A DNA stretch of 64,000 bases, from contig NC_083598.1 of NCBI RefSeq assembly GCF_020882245.1, positions 43,871,858 to 43,935,857 of the forward strand. Direction: 5' to 3'. The stretch comes from Rhopalosiphum padi (Eukaryota > Arthropoda > Insecta > Hemiptera > Aphididae). The first letter of the stretch is position 1, and every line of letters starts with the position of its first letter. The notes below the pieces were generated by a model. That model worked only from the letters and a program-made list of their open reading frames with translations, was not told the origin of the DNA and did not search any database. This document shows positions 40,871 through 54,023 of this stretch, one piece after another. The position numbers and the translations under genes were made by a program.

Positions 40871-43800
40871 TTTTCTTGTTTTTCAAATACGAATAACTGT
40901 AAATACTTTTAAAAATGTGTAATATTCTATTAGGTATATTCTATTAGTTTTAGAAATAATTTTTAACCAAACAAACACATGTTAGTTTCCTAACGCTGAT
41001 TTGTCCGAAAACAGTTTATAGGAGACTGAATTATTTTAAAGAATAATTTTGTAAAATTAAGTCTGATATGATAATAACAGGAAGTAACTACTTGTTGATA
41101 CATTTTACAAATCATTTAACAATAGTACCGACAATTTCAACTTTAAAAGCACTTAAATAATAGTTTAGACAAAGGCATATCTAATGAATTTCATAATAAA
41201 ATATCTAAAAGTACATAACAATTCTATTCACATCACATAAATGGGTGTATTTAATTACTGATAACATAATGAAAACATTTAAGTACTAACCAAATGGAGG
41301 GATTTATTTTTAAACTTAACGGAATGTAATAAACTAATCCAAAATGATGTAACAAAAATCACTTTATGAATTATAGAACATCTGTTTAACTTAAACCAAA
41401 GTCCTCCACAGCTATCAATACAATTGATACTAAAAATATTTTGATTCTAGTGAGCTACTTTTCAGCGGGCATCCTTGGGTGTTAGTATATTATTATCAAT
41501 ACTCGTAGATAACTAGGTAAAGATTATATTTTCAATTAAAAAATTTATAGATATTTATAGGATAATTATAATAGTTGTATTACAAAGTAGTTTTTACCTA
41601 CATAAAAATGTTAAGATATCAGTGTAACAAGTATACATTTGGCGAATATTTGAATATTAGATTATTAGTATTACCTACGCAAACCCAGTAAAAATCGTTT
41701 TTAATCAAGATAAATTTAAATTCAGAGTTAAAACGACCTTGGCAGGGGATTACCTTACGGTATGATAATTTTATTCCTAATTTCAAGAAAAATAAAAGAA
41801 ACGGCTTATGTTTTTGTTTTCGTTATTTTTTTTCAGTCCAGTAAACAAAAAAAAATGAGTGAATTATTTTGTAACCATCCAACAGACCACTAAACATCGA
41901 TCACCGTCGTCAAATGTTAGAGATACTTTTTCTTTGTTACCTGTTGGGCACGAATAGTTTTAATATTTACAAACAGATACTATAAAGTACCGAAACATTT
42001 TGATTTTGATAGTGTTAAATTTAAAGTAATTTTTAGTAAAATAAATTCAGAATATAATCAAAATTATTTTGTTTTTTTATTATAAATTATAACTATTATT
42101 AAATAACGAAAGTACATACCTATAAAATATTATGAAACTGGGAAAAATCAAGGAAGATTTTGTTATTTTCATAAAATATATTCGTATAACAATATCTTAA
42201 ATTATTATGAAATACGAATAGGTACTATAACTTTTTTAACGAAAACAAACTTTTAAACATTTTTATTTTTTATAACAATGCATTTTTATAGGTTATTTTA
42301 CTTTAAATCGATTATTTGATTTTTTTGTCTTTTTTTTTATTATTTATTATTTAAATTATGACCTAGGGTTAAATTTTAAATTAGTATTAAAATTAAAATA
42401 AACATAAAAATTGCTTAACAGAATTAAAGTATTCATAAAATAAAGTATCATTACCTATACAATTAACAAAATAACTTTCGTTTAAATGATGCTATAAATT
42501 TAAATATTTTTCTATTCCAATTTTATACAGATTCTATGTCGTTGATAAATTTTTATTACATATATTATCTACATTTAGATCATTGGTATTTCATATTTGT
42601 TTTATGTATTATATTGCACGTATGTTATGTGTATAGATAAAAAAAGTACGACTAAAATAGATTTCAGTATTCTTAAAAATATTACATTATTCGTGTTCAT
42701 ACAATAGTGTACATTGTGGTAAAAAAAATATATATCAAAGAATAGGTGCACACAGTTGTATATTTTTAATTTTCTATGGTTAAAATGTTTTTATTCATAT
42801 TTTACCATCACATTTTCATTTTAAAAATTCAAAACGAATAAAATAAAATAGTATTTTATTTAATATGTAAATAAAACAAAATGGAAATGGAAAAAATGGC
42901 ATAGCACACAATGCACGTATTCAAACTTGAAAACTTTTCACCGAGTCTGTGTATATATTTTGTTACTTACAAAATTACGGTTTACACAAATTAAACTTTC
43001 GTAATTTAGCATACAATTCGACGAAAGGTATACAATTTTCTTCTATTGAGATGGCGTATTTAATAATATACTCGTTGTAGACATATTATTTTATTTTTTT
43101 TTTTATTACGTGTAGGTAGGTAGGTACTACGTCAATGAAGTATGCACTGTGTATACATGTAAATAAATCAATAAAAAAAAAAAAAAAATACACACATCCT
43201 TGTAAATATACACTGATCAAACTTAAATAATTGGCAATACTTACTTATTTTGTGTACCAGCCAACCCCGCTATATTATGATCTACCTATATTATATTATA
43301 TACATCAGGTAGTGACTCGGAAGTTATTTCCTACGTACCTACGACAATATTATTGTACCACCGGCAAAGTTGAAATATCGATGTAACTATTTTATTTAAC
43401 CTTTCCAACGCACCGCATTCAAAATATTCTCTGGTGATTTTCGACAAACAGTTAACGTCATTCGTACACAATACATTACAGATATAGTTGCTGATGTATA
43501 ATGCGCCTCGCTATTGAGCGACAGTATAACGTCTAATTAATGGCCTTTCCGCACAAATGACGATTGCACTGCAGACTGTATCCAAAACCGTATGACGTTT
43601 GAGAGAGAAAAAAAAAAATAAATAATGATTACCTACCTTTCTCCGGATATATAAAGCGAACTCACACTTCATATAACGACATATTTTTTATCGTACACTC
43701 GTGTAATATGTTATTTTCTACAGGAACACTTTTTATTCAGATAACAGACGCGGTATTATACCTATACTCATAATAATCATAATAATAATATGAAGGTGTT

Positions 43801-44762
43801 ACCCATTACTAAACAAATGATAATAATATCGCTTCAACGCGTGCACAAGTATATACATCTGGTAGGTAATGTGATACACTGTTAAATGTTTATGTACAGT
43901 CATCAGCTCAGTAGTGTTTTGATCTACAATATTAAATTGCTCGGTACTCCTATTAGAGCCCATTGGAATATAACGACCGCGTTACAAACTGTTTTAAGCT
44001 CTCAAACTCTCAAGCTCTCCGAAACTCGTGGTAGTATGGTGTGTGTGGTAGGTAAACTGAAAATTCTACCAAAAAAATAAGAAATACACGTCATTCATAT
44101 CTCGAGTAATAAGTAAAACTGAACGTGACCATTAAAAACGAACCTTCCGTTTTCTTCTCTCAACGTGGTCATCTCTCTTTATGTGTCAGATTTTATTGTT
44201 CGCACGATATTATAATACACAATTCAACGTAAGTTCGACACTTACATTCATTTGCAAAACAAGCCGATGAATGATATTATTATTAATGTGTATAAATTAT
44301 ACCGTTAAATACTATAAAACATTATAAGACGTGTTTCTGCAGGCACTTAACCTTCTCTCCGTTACAAAATGTTTCGTGATTTTAAAATGGAATAGAATTC
44401 TTATTCTGTTCACGTAAATATTATACATTACTTTTGGCATTGAAAATAGATGATGATTTTAATATTCAAAAACAACTTTGAAGTCTATGCATTAAACAAA
44501 TAGTTTGGTGATAAATAATACGAATTAAACAAAACATAAATTGCGTTTAACGATAATGAGTATCTCGTCATAATATAAATTAAAACTTATTTCCTTACCG
44601 GAAAATCGTTTTATTATTTTTAAATATACATAAGCGTCAAGTAGACCTATACATTTAGTATACTAATTGTATTCAACAACTTAATATCATCGCCACGTAT
44701 TTTGGTTGTATACTTCACTATAAAAATGAGGAAAAAGTAAAAAATCTTAATTATTTACTTAC

Positions 44763-44841
44763 AGTGAAGTTTCTCGTCCAAATTTCCTCTGGACGTTACT
44801 GATAGAGCTTTGATGAATTCTTCAAACTCTATAGAACCATC
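44763..44841 (-). CDS. Frq: Frequenin / NCS-1 internal exon: end of EF-hand 2 and following helix
   Basis: Frequenin is a neuronal calcium sensor of the EF-hand superfamily that acts at synaptic terminals and regulates secretion and phosphatidylinositol 4-kinase. Read on the minus strand, this 79-bp exon encodes 26 codons starting [17 protein letters not shown] and ending GNLDEKLH, plus one base of the next codon. DGSIEFEE is the second half of the EF-hand 2 calcium loop, with the position-12 glutamate present; the first half (DEN-type residues) must be in the preceding exon. The acceptor is ATTTTTCAG before GAT (phase 0), and the donor is GTAAGT after the lone T. The match to insect frequenin and vertebrate NCS-1 is nearly residue for residue from memory of the family. 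Insects may have one or two frequenin paralogues, and this exon alone does not say which. The exon is intact, with no stop or frameshift. Confidence 0.95.
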
Positions 44842-45604
44842 CTGAAAAATAATATTATAATTTGATTAAATTCTACGTAATATAGAAATAAGAACATACA
44901 ATTTAACAGTCGTGTAGATACTATTTTTTATATTACCGAATATATTTTAGTATGAAAATACAATATAACATTATACTAAACCTAAATAATGTGTGAACAA
45001 CGTGTACATAATATTTTATTTCTATTAAAATTGTTAAACTCCAGTTTAGTTAGAAAGCACTTTGAATTATTTTTAACTAATAATAAAATTCAAAAAATAT
45101 TAAAATATTTTACATAAGTGATGTGTCTGTAAGTTAAAATATTTAATTCACTAAAAAACAGGTAGTCATTATGCTACATAGTAAGTTTCGAGAGATACCT
45201 CGATATGTGCTAAAATTTAATTGCATTTAAAAAACAATATAATAATTAACTAAATAAATAATATTGTACAAAGAAAAATTGTTATTTTCTTTTAAAGTTC
45301 AAGATTCTTTAAGACAATTTGATCTTCGTACGCTCAACAAAAAATGTGATTACATATATTAGGTATATTATTCTATATCTTTAAATTTCTATAATAAACC
45401 TTGTGAGTTATGAGAAAATGTGTGTATTCAATTTTCAACTTATGAAAAAAAAAATATCAGTAACACTAAAAATGATAAATATCTATTAATAGCTTAAAAA
45501 CTTCCAAAATGTTACAAAAATATTATAATAACGTCTTAAAAATTCCATTATAAATATTAAATCAAAATGTATTTGGATATTAATTTAGAAGTAAAATATA
45601 ATTA

Positions 45605-45680
45605 CAATATAAAACCAATATCGATTTTATCAAAAACTCGGGTTTCGTAATTTTTATTTTGTTTCCCCAATTATTTTGAG
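45605..45680 (+). repeat. Dispersed repeat family R1, 5' fragment
   Basis: ATCGATTTTATCAAAAACTC followed by GGGTTTCGTAATTTTTATTT resembles the upstream part of the R1 copy at 34600. The downstream words of the family were not found, so this is a fragment. Confidence 0.45.
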
Positions 45681-48639
45681 ATATTTAGTTTAATATTCCA
45701 GTATAATACAATATATATAGTATCGTATTACATTTAAAATCATTTTAAACCATTAAGACTATTTGTAGTATTATTTATTGAGAATAAACTTTCAATTTAT
45801 AATATAACATTAAAAAAAAAAAAAAATTACATTTTTATCAATCAATCACTTTGATATTATTGAAAAAATATATTGTATTTTAAGAGTAATTTTAATATTA
45901 CGATGTAGATAAAATAAATAAGTAATTTGCATACCATAATTTATTCCACTATGTATTTGAATACAGGCTTAATAAAATAATATCGGATACTCAAGGAAGG
46001 TATAGTACCTATCCCATTTCTCAGTAATTCTAATAAACTGTAATATAAATATTTTTGTATTATTATCCAGCATGTGCAGTAAATGGAATTTAAAATGATC
46101 AATTATTAATATTTTTAAATATGAAACACAAATGCGATATTTTCTAAAGAAGAATCATAATAAAATATTAAAATTATTTTATGTGAAGAATTCTTTGCTT
46201 TTACAACTTTACATTTTACATGCTTCAAAGTTCATACGATATCCAAAATAAATAGTATCAATTTAAAAATTCTTGTGTGCTCATTTTTAATCTCAGATAT
46301 TGCTTTATATACAAAGTTTTTTTTCAATAATTTATTAATAACCAACATCCCAACTAATAAAAATGGCATAACTCAACGGTATAATATTATAATTTACTAA
46401 GTTCTTCTTCATTTATTACATTACATTATCATACAGAAACAAAAAGCCATGTCACTTTAAAAACTTTATGGCTTAATTTTATGATTATTTAATTCATACA
46501 TTTTATTGCTAAAAAGCACATAAAATAAATTAAATCTACCAAGTTTGGTGATTTCTCTTTATTATCACATTAGAAACATCTTGAAATAATTTTCTTTTAA
46601 TAATAAAGTAATTTTATTAATTTAAACAAGACATTATTCATAAATCTGGTTAAATTAAATACAAAAGTATATACCTACACACAACAGATAACCGTTAATG
46701 CAAAACAATAAAATTAAAACATAATCTTTAATTTGAATAGTTATACGTATACTAGGTATGACAATAACTACAGTTATAATATTACGAAGTTTAAATTTTC
46801 TTAGACATAATATATGAATGTAAGGTTTGTAGGACAAAATAATATCAAAATTCAGATTTATAAGGTTAATATTTGAAAATTGCACATCAATAATAATAGC
46901 ATTATAAATATACGTTATATCATATATTATTTTAATTCGCAAATATTTGAATATTTGTTTCAATCTTGTTGGCATATTATAACCTTTTAATGTATATATG
47001 AATATATAATATTAGCCAATTAGAATTCGGGGTATGTAAGTAAATTTGACCTAAGGTTCATAAATAAATATTAAAAAGAAAAGTAATGCATAATGGTTTA
47101 ACCGAAATTATAATATTTGTATAGCCATATTATTATGCAATGACTTTAAACGGCTGTTAAAACTTTGACTAAATATGTATTATAAATAAATAAAAAAGAG
47201 GAAAAGTAAGGTTACCACTATTCTGTTCAATGGCCAACAGGACTCGAGAGTTACTTACATTGTCATTGATTAAGACACTGTAATGTATGTGTTAAATTTA
47301 AATTCGATTGTAAATTATTGCATACAATAAATAATGCAGAACGAAGATGGTGTATCTCCTATATTATTATGTATATCATATGATAATATTTTTGTTTAAG
47401 AGTTTATTATACTATTCGTAATACGGTAGATTGTATTAATTTTTGCTCAAAAAATTGCGTTTTAAAATGTCATTGATATGTCTATAAAATAAATTATATT
47501 TTATGTTAAAGTTTAAAGTTTGAAATCTGCGTGAAAAATATTTTTAAATTTTATCTAAGCAACTCAAATTGTTATTCTTTGTTTAAAATTTTTCTAAGTT
47601 CTAAATTCAAATGCCTATAATAATAAGTGCTTGTACATGTTTTAGATTTTTGATTTTAGTATAAATTATGAAAAATCTTGTATCATATTTTTAAGCCTTA
47701 GTTATAAAAATTTTTAATTTTATCGAATTTTAATTGCCTAGAAAATAACTTACTTTTTAAAAAAATTTTATTAACAACAAAATAAGAAATTTTTGTACGA
47801 TTTTATCTTTTTTTTTGGTAAACCCATTACGGAATATAAAAATAAATAGTTTCTCGTAACTGTAATTTATTTGACAACTTATGCACCTATAATTAATGAA
47901 ACATAAATACAATTAAATTGTCTTTATCAATACTATATTATAATAATATATACTTTAATTCTGCAATTTAAATATATATATATATATATTGTAATAATGA
48001 TATTTAAAAACATCATATTATTACTAAGAATAATAATTTTGATTAATCATGTGATTTTTCCTTATCGAATGAATTAACGTTATGTTAATTTTTTTAAATT
48101 AGTATATTTATATTTGTTCAAAATTTCTAAACTAAATTAATTAAAACAGTTGAAAAATATTAATTGAAAAAAAACAACATATGTTTATAGTTTATACACT
48201 TTTAAGTAAAGAAACTAATTCTCGATTAAGTTTTCTTCTTGTCATCTATAAATTATAATAGTTAACCAAAGTAAACAGTATGGTTTTTTTCATTTTTTAG
48301 TCATTATAACTTTATTAATTTATTCAGTTTCTGGTACAAAAAAGTCAAATAATCTAGTCATGCGTTTAAATGATATCGTTATAGTTATCACTATATGAAT
48401 AATAAATTAATTATAATGTATATTGTATACGTTAACGAGTTATTTGCGGAGTAAAGGTGACACTTACACAGTTATCTAGCAAGAAACAACGATCCGTTGA
48501 AGAAAGATAATTTATTGGTCGTTTTAAAGAGAACAGAATTTTTTATAAAACAAGACACCGCCATAGTACAAACACGAATGTTTTATTATGCATTGAACAA
48601 TAACATAACGGTTGTCTATATATATTTATTTATATCGAT

Positions 48640-48837
48640 TGTTTTGAAAAGTACTAGGAATTTTCAATTTTGACCTCCTAAAATTACCAACTAGATTTAT
48701 TTTTCTACCAGAAAATATATTGAAATTGAAAATCAAAGCATTTTTTATACTACAAATCGGGTAATAAAAAAAAAAATACACACACTCCGTTGTGAAATCG
48801 ATAAATTCATTGCTCCGCTCAGAATCTAAAATTAAAA
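48640..48837 (+). repeat. Dispersed repeat family R1, copy ending in CAGAATCTAAAAT
   Basis: This copy carries AAAGTACTAGGAATTTT, ACTAGATTTATTTTTC, TCTACCAGAAAATATAT and the 3' end CATTGCTCCGCTCAGAATC before TAAAAT. The same ordered words recur at 34565-34775 (same orientation) and at 40690-40870 and 52428-52610 (opposite). I recall this end as abundant in aphid genomes. It looks non-coding. Confidence 0.7.
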
Positions 48838-50156
48838 AATATTATATGAGCTGTTATTGTGTTTTGTTATAAGTTATATTATTTATTATTATTTGTCTGA
48901 TTTCTACCCAAGTCCATTTTTACAAAAAAAAAAAATCTATCCATATAACTATATATTATACTTGAAAAACCACACTGAATATATTTTAAAATATGTTAGA
49001 GAAAATGTGTAGGGAAAAAACATTTTGTGAAAGATATTCTACGAATATAAATAATAGAATATCCAAATCTGAAAACATTCAAACAAACGGAAAAATTAAA
49101 TTTGAAAAACAAAATAAAATATTCATCTCATACATAATATAATACATACCTCTAAAAAGTAATAATAATAATAGCCTCGATATTTACAGTTAATATAAAA
49201 TTGAATTTTAATAAAAGTTAAAAGTATTGTTTCGTAAAATTTAGTTAAATAATATTACGGGCTTTTAAATGTGATGTTGGTGTTTAATTAATAATAACTT
49301 CAGGCGTATACAAAATCCATTATATTATAATATTATTAATATAAATAATCAAAAAATAATCATTTACATTTTGTAGAAATTATAAAAACATTTAAGCTCA
49401 ATTATTGTTCGTTCTAACTATATAAGGTAGATTATGAATATTTTTAAATACGTTTTCCAGAAACGCTGTACCTATGAATTGGCTCTGACCAATTATTATT
49501 GCCTTTCGCACGATCGTCGCTTCGTAAGTCGTGCCGTCAGCGGACGTTAAACTATATATTATGATGAACTGCAATGGTGAGATGGGAAGTGCCAGGCCGT
49601 CGTCGCTCCCCTTCATATTTTATTCCAAAGAAGTATTATTTTTTTATGCTTTTTGTCTTTGGATACTATTTTCCGGATGTTTTGACATCGAGCCGTACAT
49701 TTTACGCTACGGGCATTTCATTCCCACGGGATAACGTGTTTACCGGTAACCGTTTTCAACGTCCCGGACGTAGACACGGCGGCGACCGGAAAAGAAACGG
49801 ACATATTATTATCACGCGCCATATACGTACCCCATACACACCTATACATCGTATTGACGTACAAAATGCGTCGTCGAGTGGTTCTGCGTGTACTGCGTCG
49901 AAAATAATAAAATAATCCCCCGAAGTGCGCTACTCGACGGTTATACGCGAGCGACGCCGGAGCGCGGGCATATCACTCGTCAGTACCCTCAGATATTAAA
50001 TAGGTATATAATACGAGTATTTATACGTTTGTTGTATTAAATCGTCATTGCCGTCGTGTTGCATAATCCGCGTGTGATAAAATATGCGACGAAAATAATA
50101 AATTATACATTTTTTAATATAATACATATTACTATACATATTTATATTATAATATA

Positions 50157-50348
50157 CAGTCGAGTCGCGATAACTCGTAAAACTTGACAACTCGAATTTT
50201 TTTTTATTCCCCTAGAAATACAGTCGAGTCGCGATAACTCGAAGTTGAAGTGAGATAAAAATTCGCTTCGAGATGTATGATTTATATTTCTAGGGGAATA
50301 AACAAAAATTCGAGTCGTCAAGTTTTTCGAGTTATCGCGACTCGACTG
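50157..50348. mobile_element. Pogo/Tigger-like foldback MITE with TA duplication
   Basis: The left end CAGTCGAGTCGCGATAACTC is repeated inverted at the right end (GAGTTATCGCGACTCGACTG), and both are flanked by TA. The arms extend about 64 bp: AACTTGACAACTCGAA and ATTCCCCTAGAAATA on the left pair with TATTTCTAGGGGAAT and TCGAGTCGTCAAGTT on the right. An additional copy of the same end begins at 50221, directly after the left arm and again preceded by TA, so the element has three end sequences. CAGTCGA...TCGATAACTCGAA-type ends with TA duplications are typical of pogo/Tigger-like Tc1-mariner relatives. Confidence 0.85.
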
Positions 50349-50350
50349 TA

Positions 50351-50453
50351 TAAATTAATATAAATTCGAGTCAGACGACGTCTCGAATAACACATATCTC
50401 GCTGCGAATTTTTGTCTCCTTTCGACTGCCGGCCAGTTATAGCGAGTCGACTG
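50351..50453. mobile_element. Diverged partner end of the same foldback family
   Basis: Directly after the foldback MITE, the sequence TTATAGCGAGTCGACTG followed by TA (ending 50453) is a mutated right end of the same family. ATTCGAGTC and CTCGAATAAC lie between. It may be the true right end of a larger element beginning at 50157 into which a second copy inserted. Confidence 0.6.
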
Positions 50454-50658
50454 TATATTAATTTTCGTACGGTCGCGTTAAATATCGCAGAATGCTCGCG
50501 GTCGTGAGGTCGTACTACACGATTCGTCGTCCGCCGCGAAATTTAATATTAATAATAATATAATACATGCACACGACGTGTGTCGAACGTCATATTATTT
50601 GTGCGGTTGAAGAGAGCGGCGGCAACAACGACGACGACGACGACAAACGAAAAGAAGA

Positions 50659-50677
50659 GTGTGTGTGTGTGTGTGTG
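50659..50677. repeat. (GT)n microsatellite
   Basis: A GT run of about nine units that generates Val/Cys or Thr/His runs in the overlapping spurious frames. Confidence 0.95.
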
Positions 50678-50958
50678 GTGTGCAGTACTTCACACGATAA
50701 TATAATGTATAGTGAGCACCGTACAACCGCCGCAGAAGCGGTTTCATACACCCCACACAGGTACGCACGCCGTTCGACGGTATTTACTACGGCGTGAAGT
50801 ATTATTATATAGTATTGTAGCACTCTCGTCAATTGACACTTATTATATTATTATCATCCGACGGGCGGGCGGCGAGGGGTTAAAGCTCGTTGCAGATCGT
50901 CAGTCTACATCCGTTCCATCACATAAGCGCGGCGGTCTTATTCGTTTAGAGAATTTTT

Positions 50959-50974
50959 CTCTCTCTCTCTCTCT
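50959..50974. repeat. (CT)n microsatellite
   Basis: A CT run of about eight units. Confidence 0.95.
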
Positions 50975-52427
50975 ATAACTCCGTCTCTTTATATTTCTCG
51001 ACTGTGCACTGGTATGCCGGCAAAAGTCATACGTTACAAACACAATACATGACAGGAAAAGCCGAATTAAATAGTTTTACAGGTTTTTGTTTAAAACGTA
51101 ATCATAAAAATAAAAAAAATAAATAATTACTTCTTTCCCGCAAAGTCAACCGTACTGTACTTTATTCACACAACCTGGCAAACGGTCACAACAAATAAAC
51201 GAAATCGAAAAGACAATTTTTTTATAGTTAAAAAGTACTGGTAATTACTTTCTATTGATAAATGATAACATTGCAATTAGATAAATCGTGTGCATCCAAT
51301 AGTACCAATTATATACAATTTTCTCCTATAATACAAAGCTTAAAAATGAATAATTTTTATGAAAACACACATCATCCACTTAGAAACGGTAATATTGAAT
51401 ATACCTCATTAAACACAAATAATAAAATGTAAAATGCTGCGCCGATATCAATTTAATTATACTCGTCTGCATTTATTATACAAGTAATAATATGTTCATT
51501 GCGTACTATATATAAAATTTACGTTGTAGTGAATATTTTTTAAACATTTTTTTTCTATTCGTATTCAATGAATTTGAAGGACATGATTCATTTGTTCTCT
51601 AAAAATACCGTGAAAAGTACTCGAAATAAAAAACAACAAATTTCAAGCTTATAATATTTAGCAGAATGATCAAATTGACTGTAATTAACTTATTGGTTTC
51701 ATGAAACGGTTTTTATCAAAATAAATAATGGACGTACAAGATTATTTTGACTTCTTAGCGATCGAATTTATTATGTTATTTCGTACACCGTAATCACAGC
51801 ATTCGACGGTTTACATAACTCACGTTAGAATATACTGTATACTGTACGTTTAATGGTGCTATTAAACTATTATTGTTGCCTGTTAGTATAATATATCATA
51901 TGCATTTGTTTGAATATTTTCTCCTTTTATAGCATGTTGGTGTTCTATATTATTGCTTGATTATACTATTATATAATAATAATACCTACTCGGCATAATT
52001 TACGAGTCAAGTTTTTCACCAACCTATATATGAACGGGAGTTATGTCTGGCACCGAAAACAAAAAGCGTAATTTGTTTGTAATCCCGAAACACAAGTTTA
52101 CTTTTACATATAGGAGTATATTATGTATTTTAATATGTGTATATACGCTGTTAACATTAATATAATCCATCTGAATATTTATGTATATTATATACATATT
52201 AGTTTTTAAAATTCTAAAGGAGAAAAATAATCACATAGCAATAATTTAAAAATAAATACCTTTATTTTCGATTTTAAATTCCTCATCAAGTACTAAAATA
52301 TTACAGTTTATTTACTATGTATTAAAATGTATTTTAATATATTTTTTATATAATTGGTTTTGATTTTGAGAACATTAAAGTGTATACGAAAGAAAATATA
52401 AAAAATAAATTATTATTTTAGATTCTG

Positions 52428-52610
52428 ATCATAGCAATGCATGTATTGATTTTACAATGATATTTATTTTTATTATTATTATTTTTGTATTTGAAAATAC
52501 TTTTCTAGTAAAAAAAAGCTCTAAAGATTTTTTAAAGCAAATTGGATCTAGTTAGTACTTTTGTGAAGTAAAAATCTAAAATTCTTAGTACTTTTTAAAA
52601 TAATTGGGAA
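52428..52610 (-). repeat. Dispersed repeat family R1, inverted copy
   Basis: On the minus strand: AAAGTACTAAGAATTTTAG, AAAAGTACTAACTAGATCC, ATTGTAAAATCAATACATGC and GATCAGAATCTAAAATAA. Same order as the copy at 48640. Confidence 0.65.
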
Positions 52611-54000
52611 AAAATATAAAAATAATACGAACATTTGCTAAAATGTTAATATTATTTATTAAAATAATTGTAAGATAATCTTAGCTCAGAAAGGTTTTTC
52701 ATCGTATACTATGCCCTATCATTGAATTCAAACACAACCATTAAAGCGCAAACTCAATGATAAAGTGCGTTTAACTTTTAGTGTACTGTAGAGCAATTAC
52801 CTTCTTTCCTGTTTTTATTTATTTATTAAAAATACAAATAAATAATAAGTTATAATACCTATAGTATATTTTTTCGTGTTTTATTTTTTATTTATTTTTC
52901 GATTAAACATTATCATTTTACAACTGTACGTTCTATATTATGCATATTAATCAATTGATTAACTACCTATTATTAAACGTTGTTCATAAACCCCATATTT
53001 TTCCACTGTAAAATGGCATTTTTATGAACTTGTAAATTATAAAACATATCATTTTTACCCTATATAACTACATTACTCTATTCTATTTAATTTTTTTTAT
53101 TGTCTTGTTATATATATAAATATATACATATAAATATTAATGTAAATAAATAATATAATATATATATGTAATAATAATAATAATATATGTATATTATAAT
53201 ATGTAGGTGTCGGCATTATTTTAAAATAAAAATATCTATTTTGTGACTGGAAAAAATCAATTTATTCTCCAAATATATTATATATTATCACAAGTCTAAA
53301 AATTATTCATAGATTAAAAGTAATTCGATTTCACATTTTTTTTTTCGTCAATAACTAATTCAACACACTGTATTACTAGTTTTAAAATAAATTAATTTAA
53401 TAACGACATCATGAGTTTGATAAAATATATTTAATGATATAAGCTGATCATAGACCACCTCCTCTCGAAATCGTTTTTTTATATTCAATGATATATCATT
53501 GAATTAAAATTTAACACATCCAATACCCACTTTGCCACTTTTTATATAAAAATTTAAATCACAATAATGTGTTATTATTGTATCTACTTATTTGTTTATT
53601 ACAAAATATTTAATTAATTGCCTTTGAATTCAAATCATAATTTATTATAATATCTTAAAATCGTTGTTTGTTTTATTTTATGAAGTCTGGTTCATTATAT
53701 TATTATATCATTAATATTTTAAGCAATAATAATAATATTTTTTTTAAAAAAGTTAAGTTTTTATTCGATAAATAATAATTATATAATTAAAAACATTAAA
53801 TATTTTAAGAAAAAAATAAATCAATTCTTCTATATAAATTGAAGTTGAAAAACAAGTTAGGTAAGCAAAAATAATTACATTTAAATTTACATAGAAACTT
53901 AAATTGTTGTTTTAAATTAGTTGAAAACATAAAACAAATTCTATTTTACCACCTTAGAATTTGTCTTAAGGTATTTTAACATTGTCATTGGGTAGATAAT

Positions 54001-54023
54001 ACACACACACGCGCGCGCGCGCG
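54001..54023. repeat. (AC)5(GC)6 compound repeat
   Basis: A strictly alternating purine-pyrimidine run with a GC core, a strong Z-DNA-forming pattern in otherwise AT-rich DNA. Confidence 0.95.

Larger units (their letters stand above)
2528..44762 (-). other. Frq: Frequenin intron, 42,235 bp, phase 1
   Basis: The intron lies between the EF2 and EF3 exons. It starts GTAAGTAAAT (minus strand, at 44762) and ends TTTATTTCAG (at 2528), and it splits a Trp codon T|GG. Most of it is AT-rich low-complexity DNA with homopolymers and AT microsatellites. Recognisable inserts are two hAT-like elements, a MULE transposase relic, a TGTAACAGAT-TIR element and dispersed-repeat copies; GC-richer patches lie near 7.7-8.05, 11.3-11.5, 16.85-17.05, 19.6-20.3, 27.5-27.97, 35.0-36.0, 39.3-40.0 and 43.3-43.56 kb. 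No further frequenin exon and no confidently coding nested gene was recognised on either strand. Confidence 0.85.
49490..51000. other. Longest GC-rich block, upstream intron
   Basis: About 1.5 kb richer in GC, holding the foldback MITE, a (GAC)n run near 50629-50644, a (GT)n run at 50659-50677 and a (CT)n run at 50959-50974. Open frames on both strands are simple-sequence driven. It is a candidate alternative promoter or 5' non-coding exon of the enclosing gene, unproven. Confidence 0.3.

Noticed and set aside
46655..46975. One of the longest ORFs of the window (106 codons, minus strand).
   Set aside because: Dominated by Ile, Tyr, Asn and Leu as expected from AT-rich DNA; no motif, and no homology recognised.
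49398..49616. Minus-strand frame containing ADGTTYEATIV, which looks Tudor-domain-like.
   Set aside because: Only one short strand-like motif matches; the rest of the domain is missing and the neighbouring frames are random.
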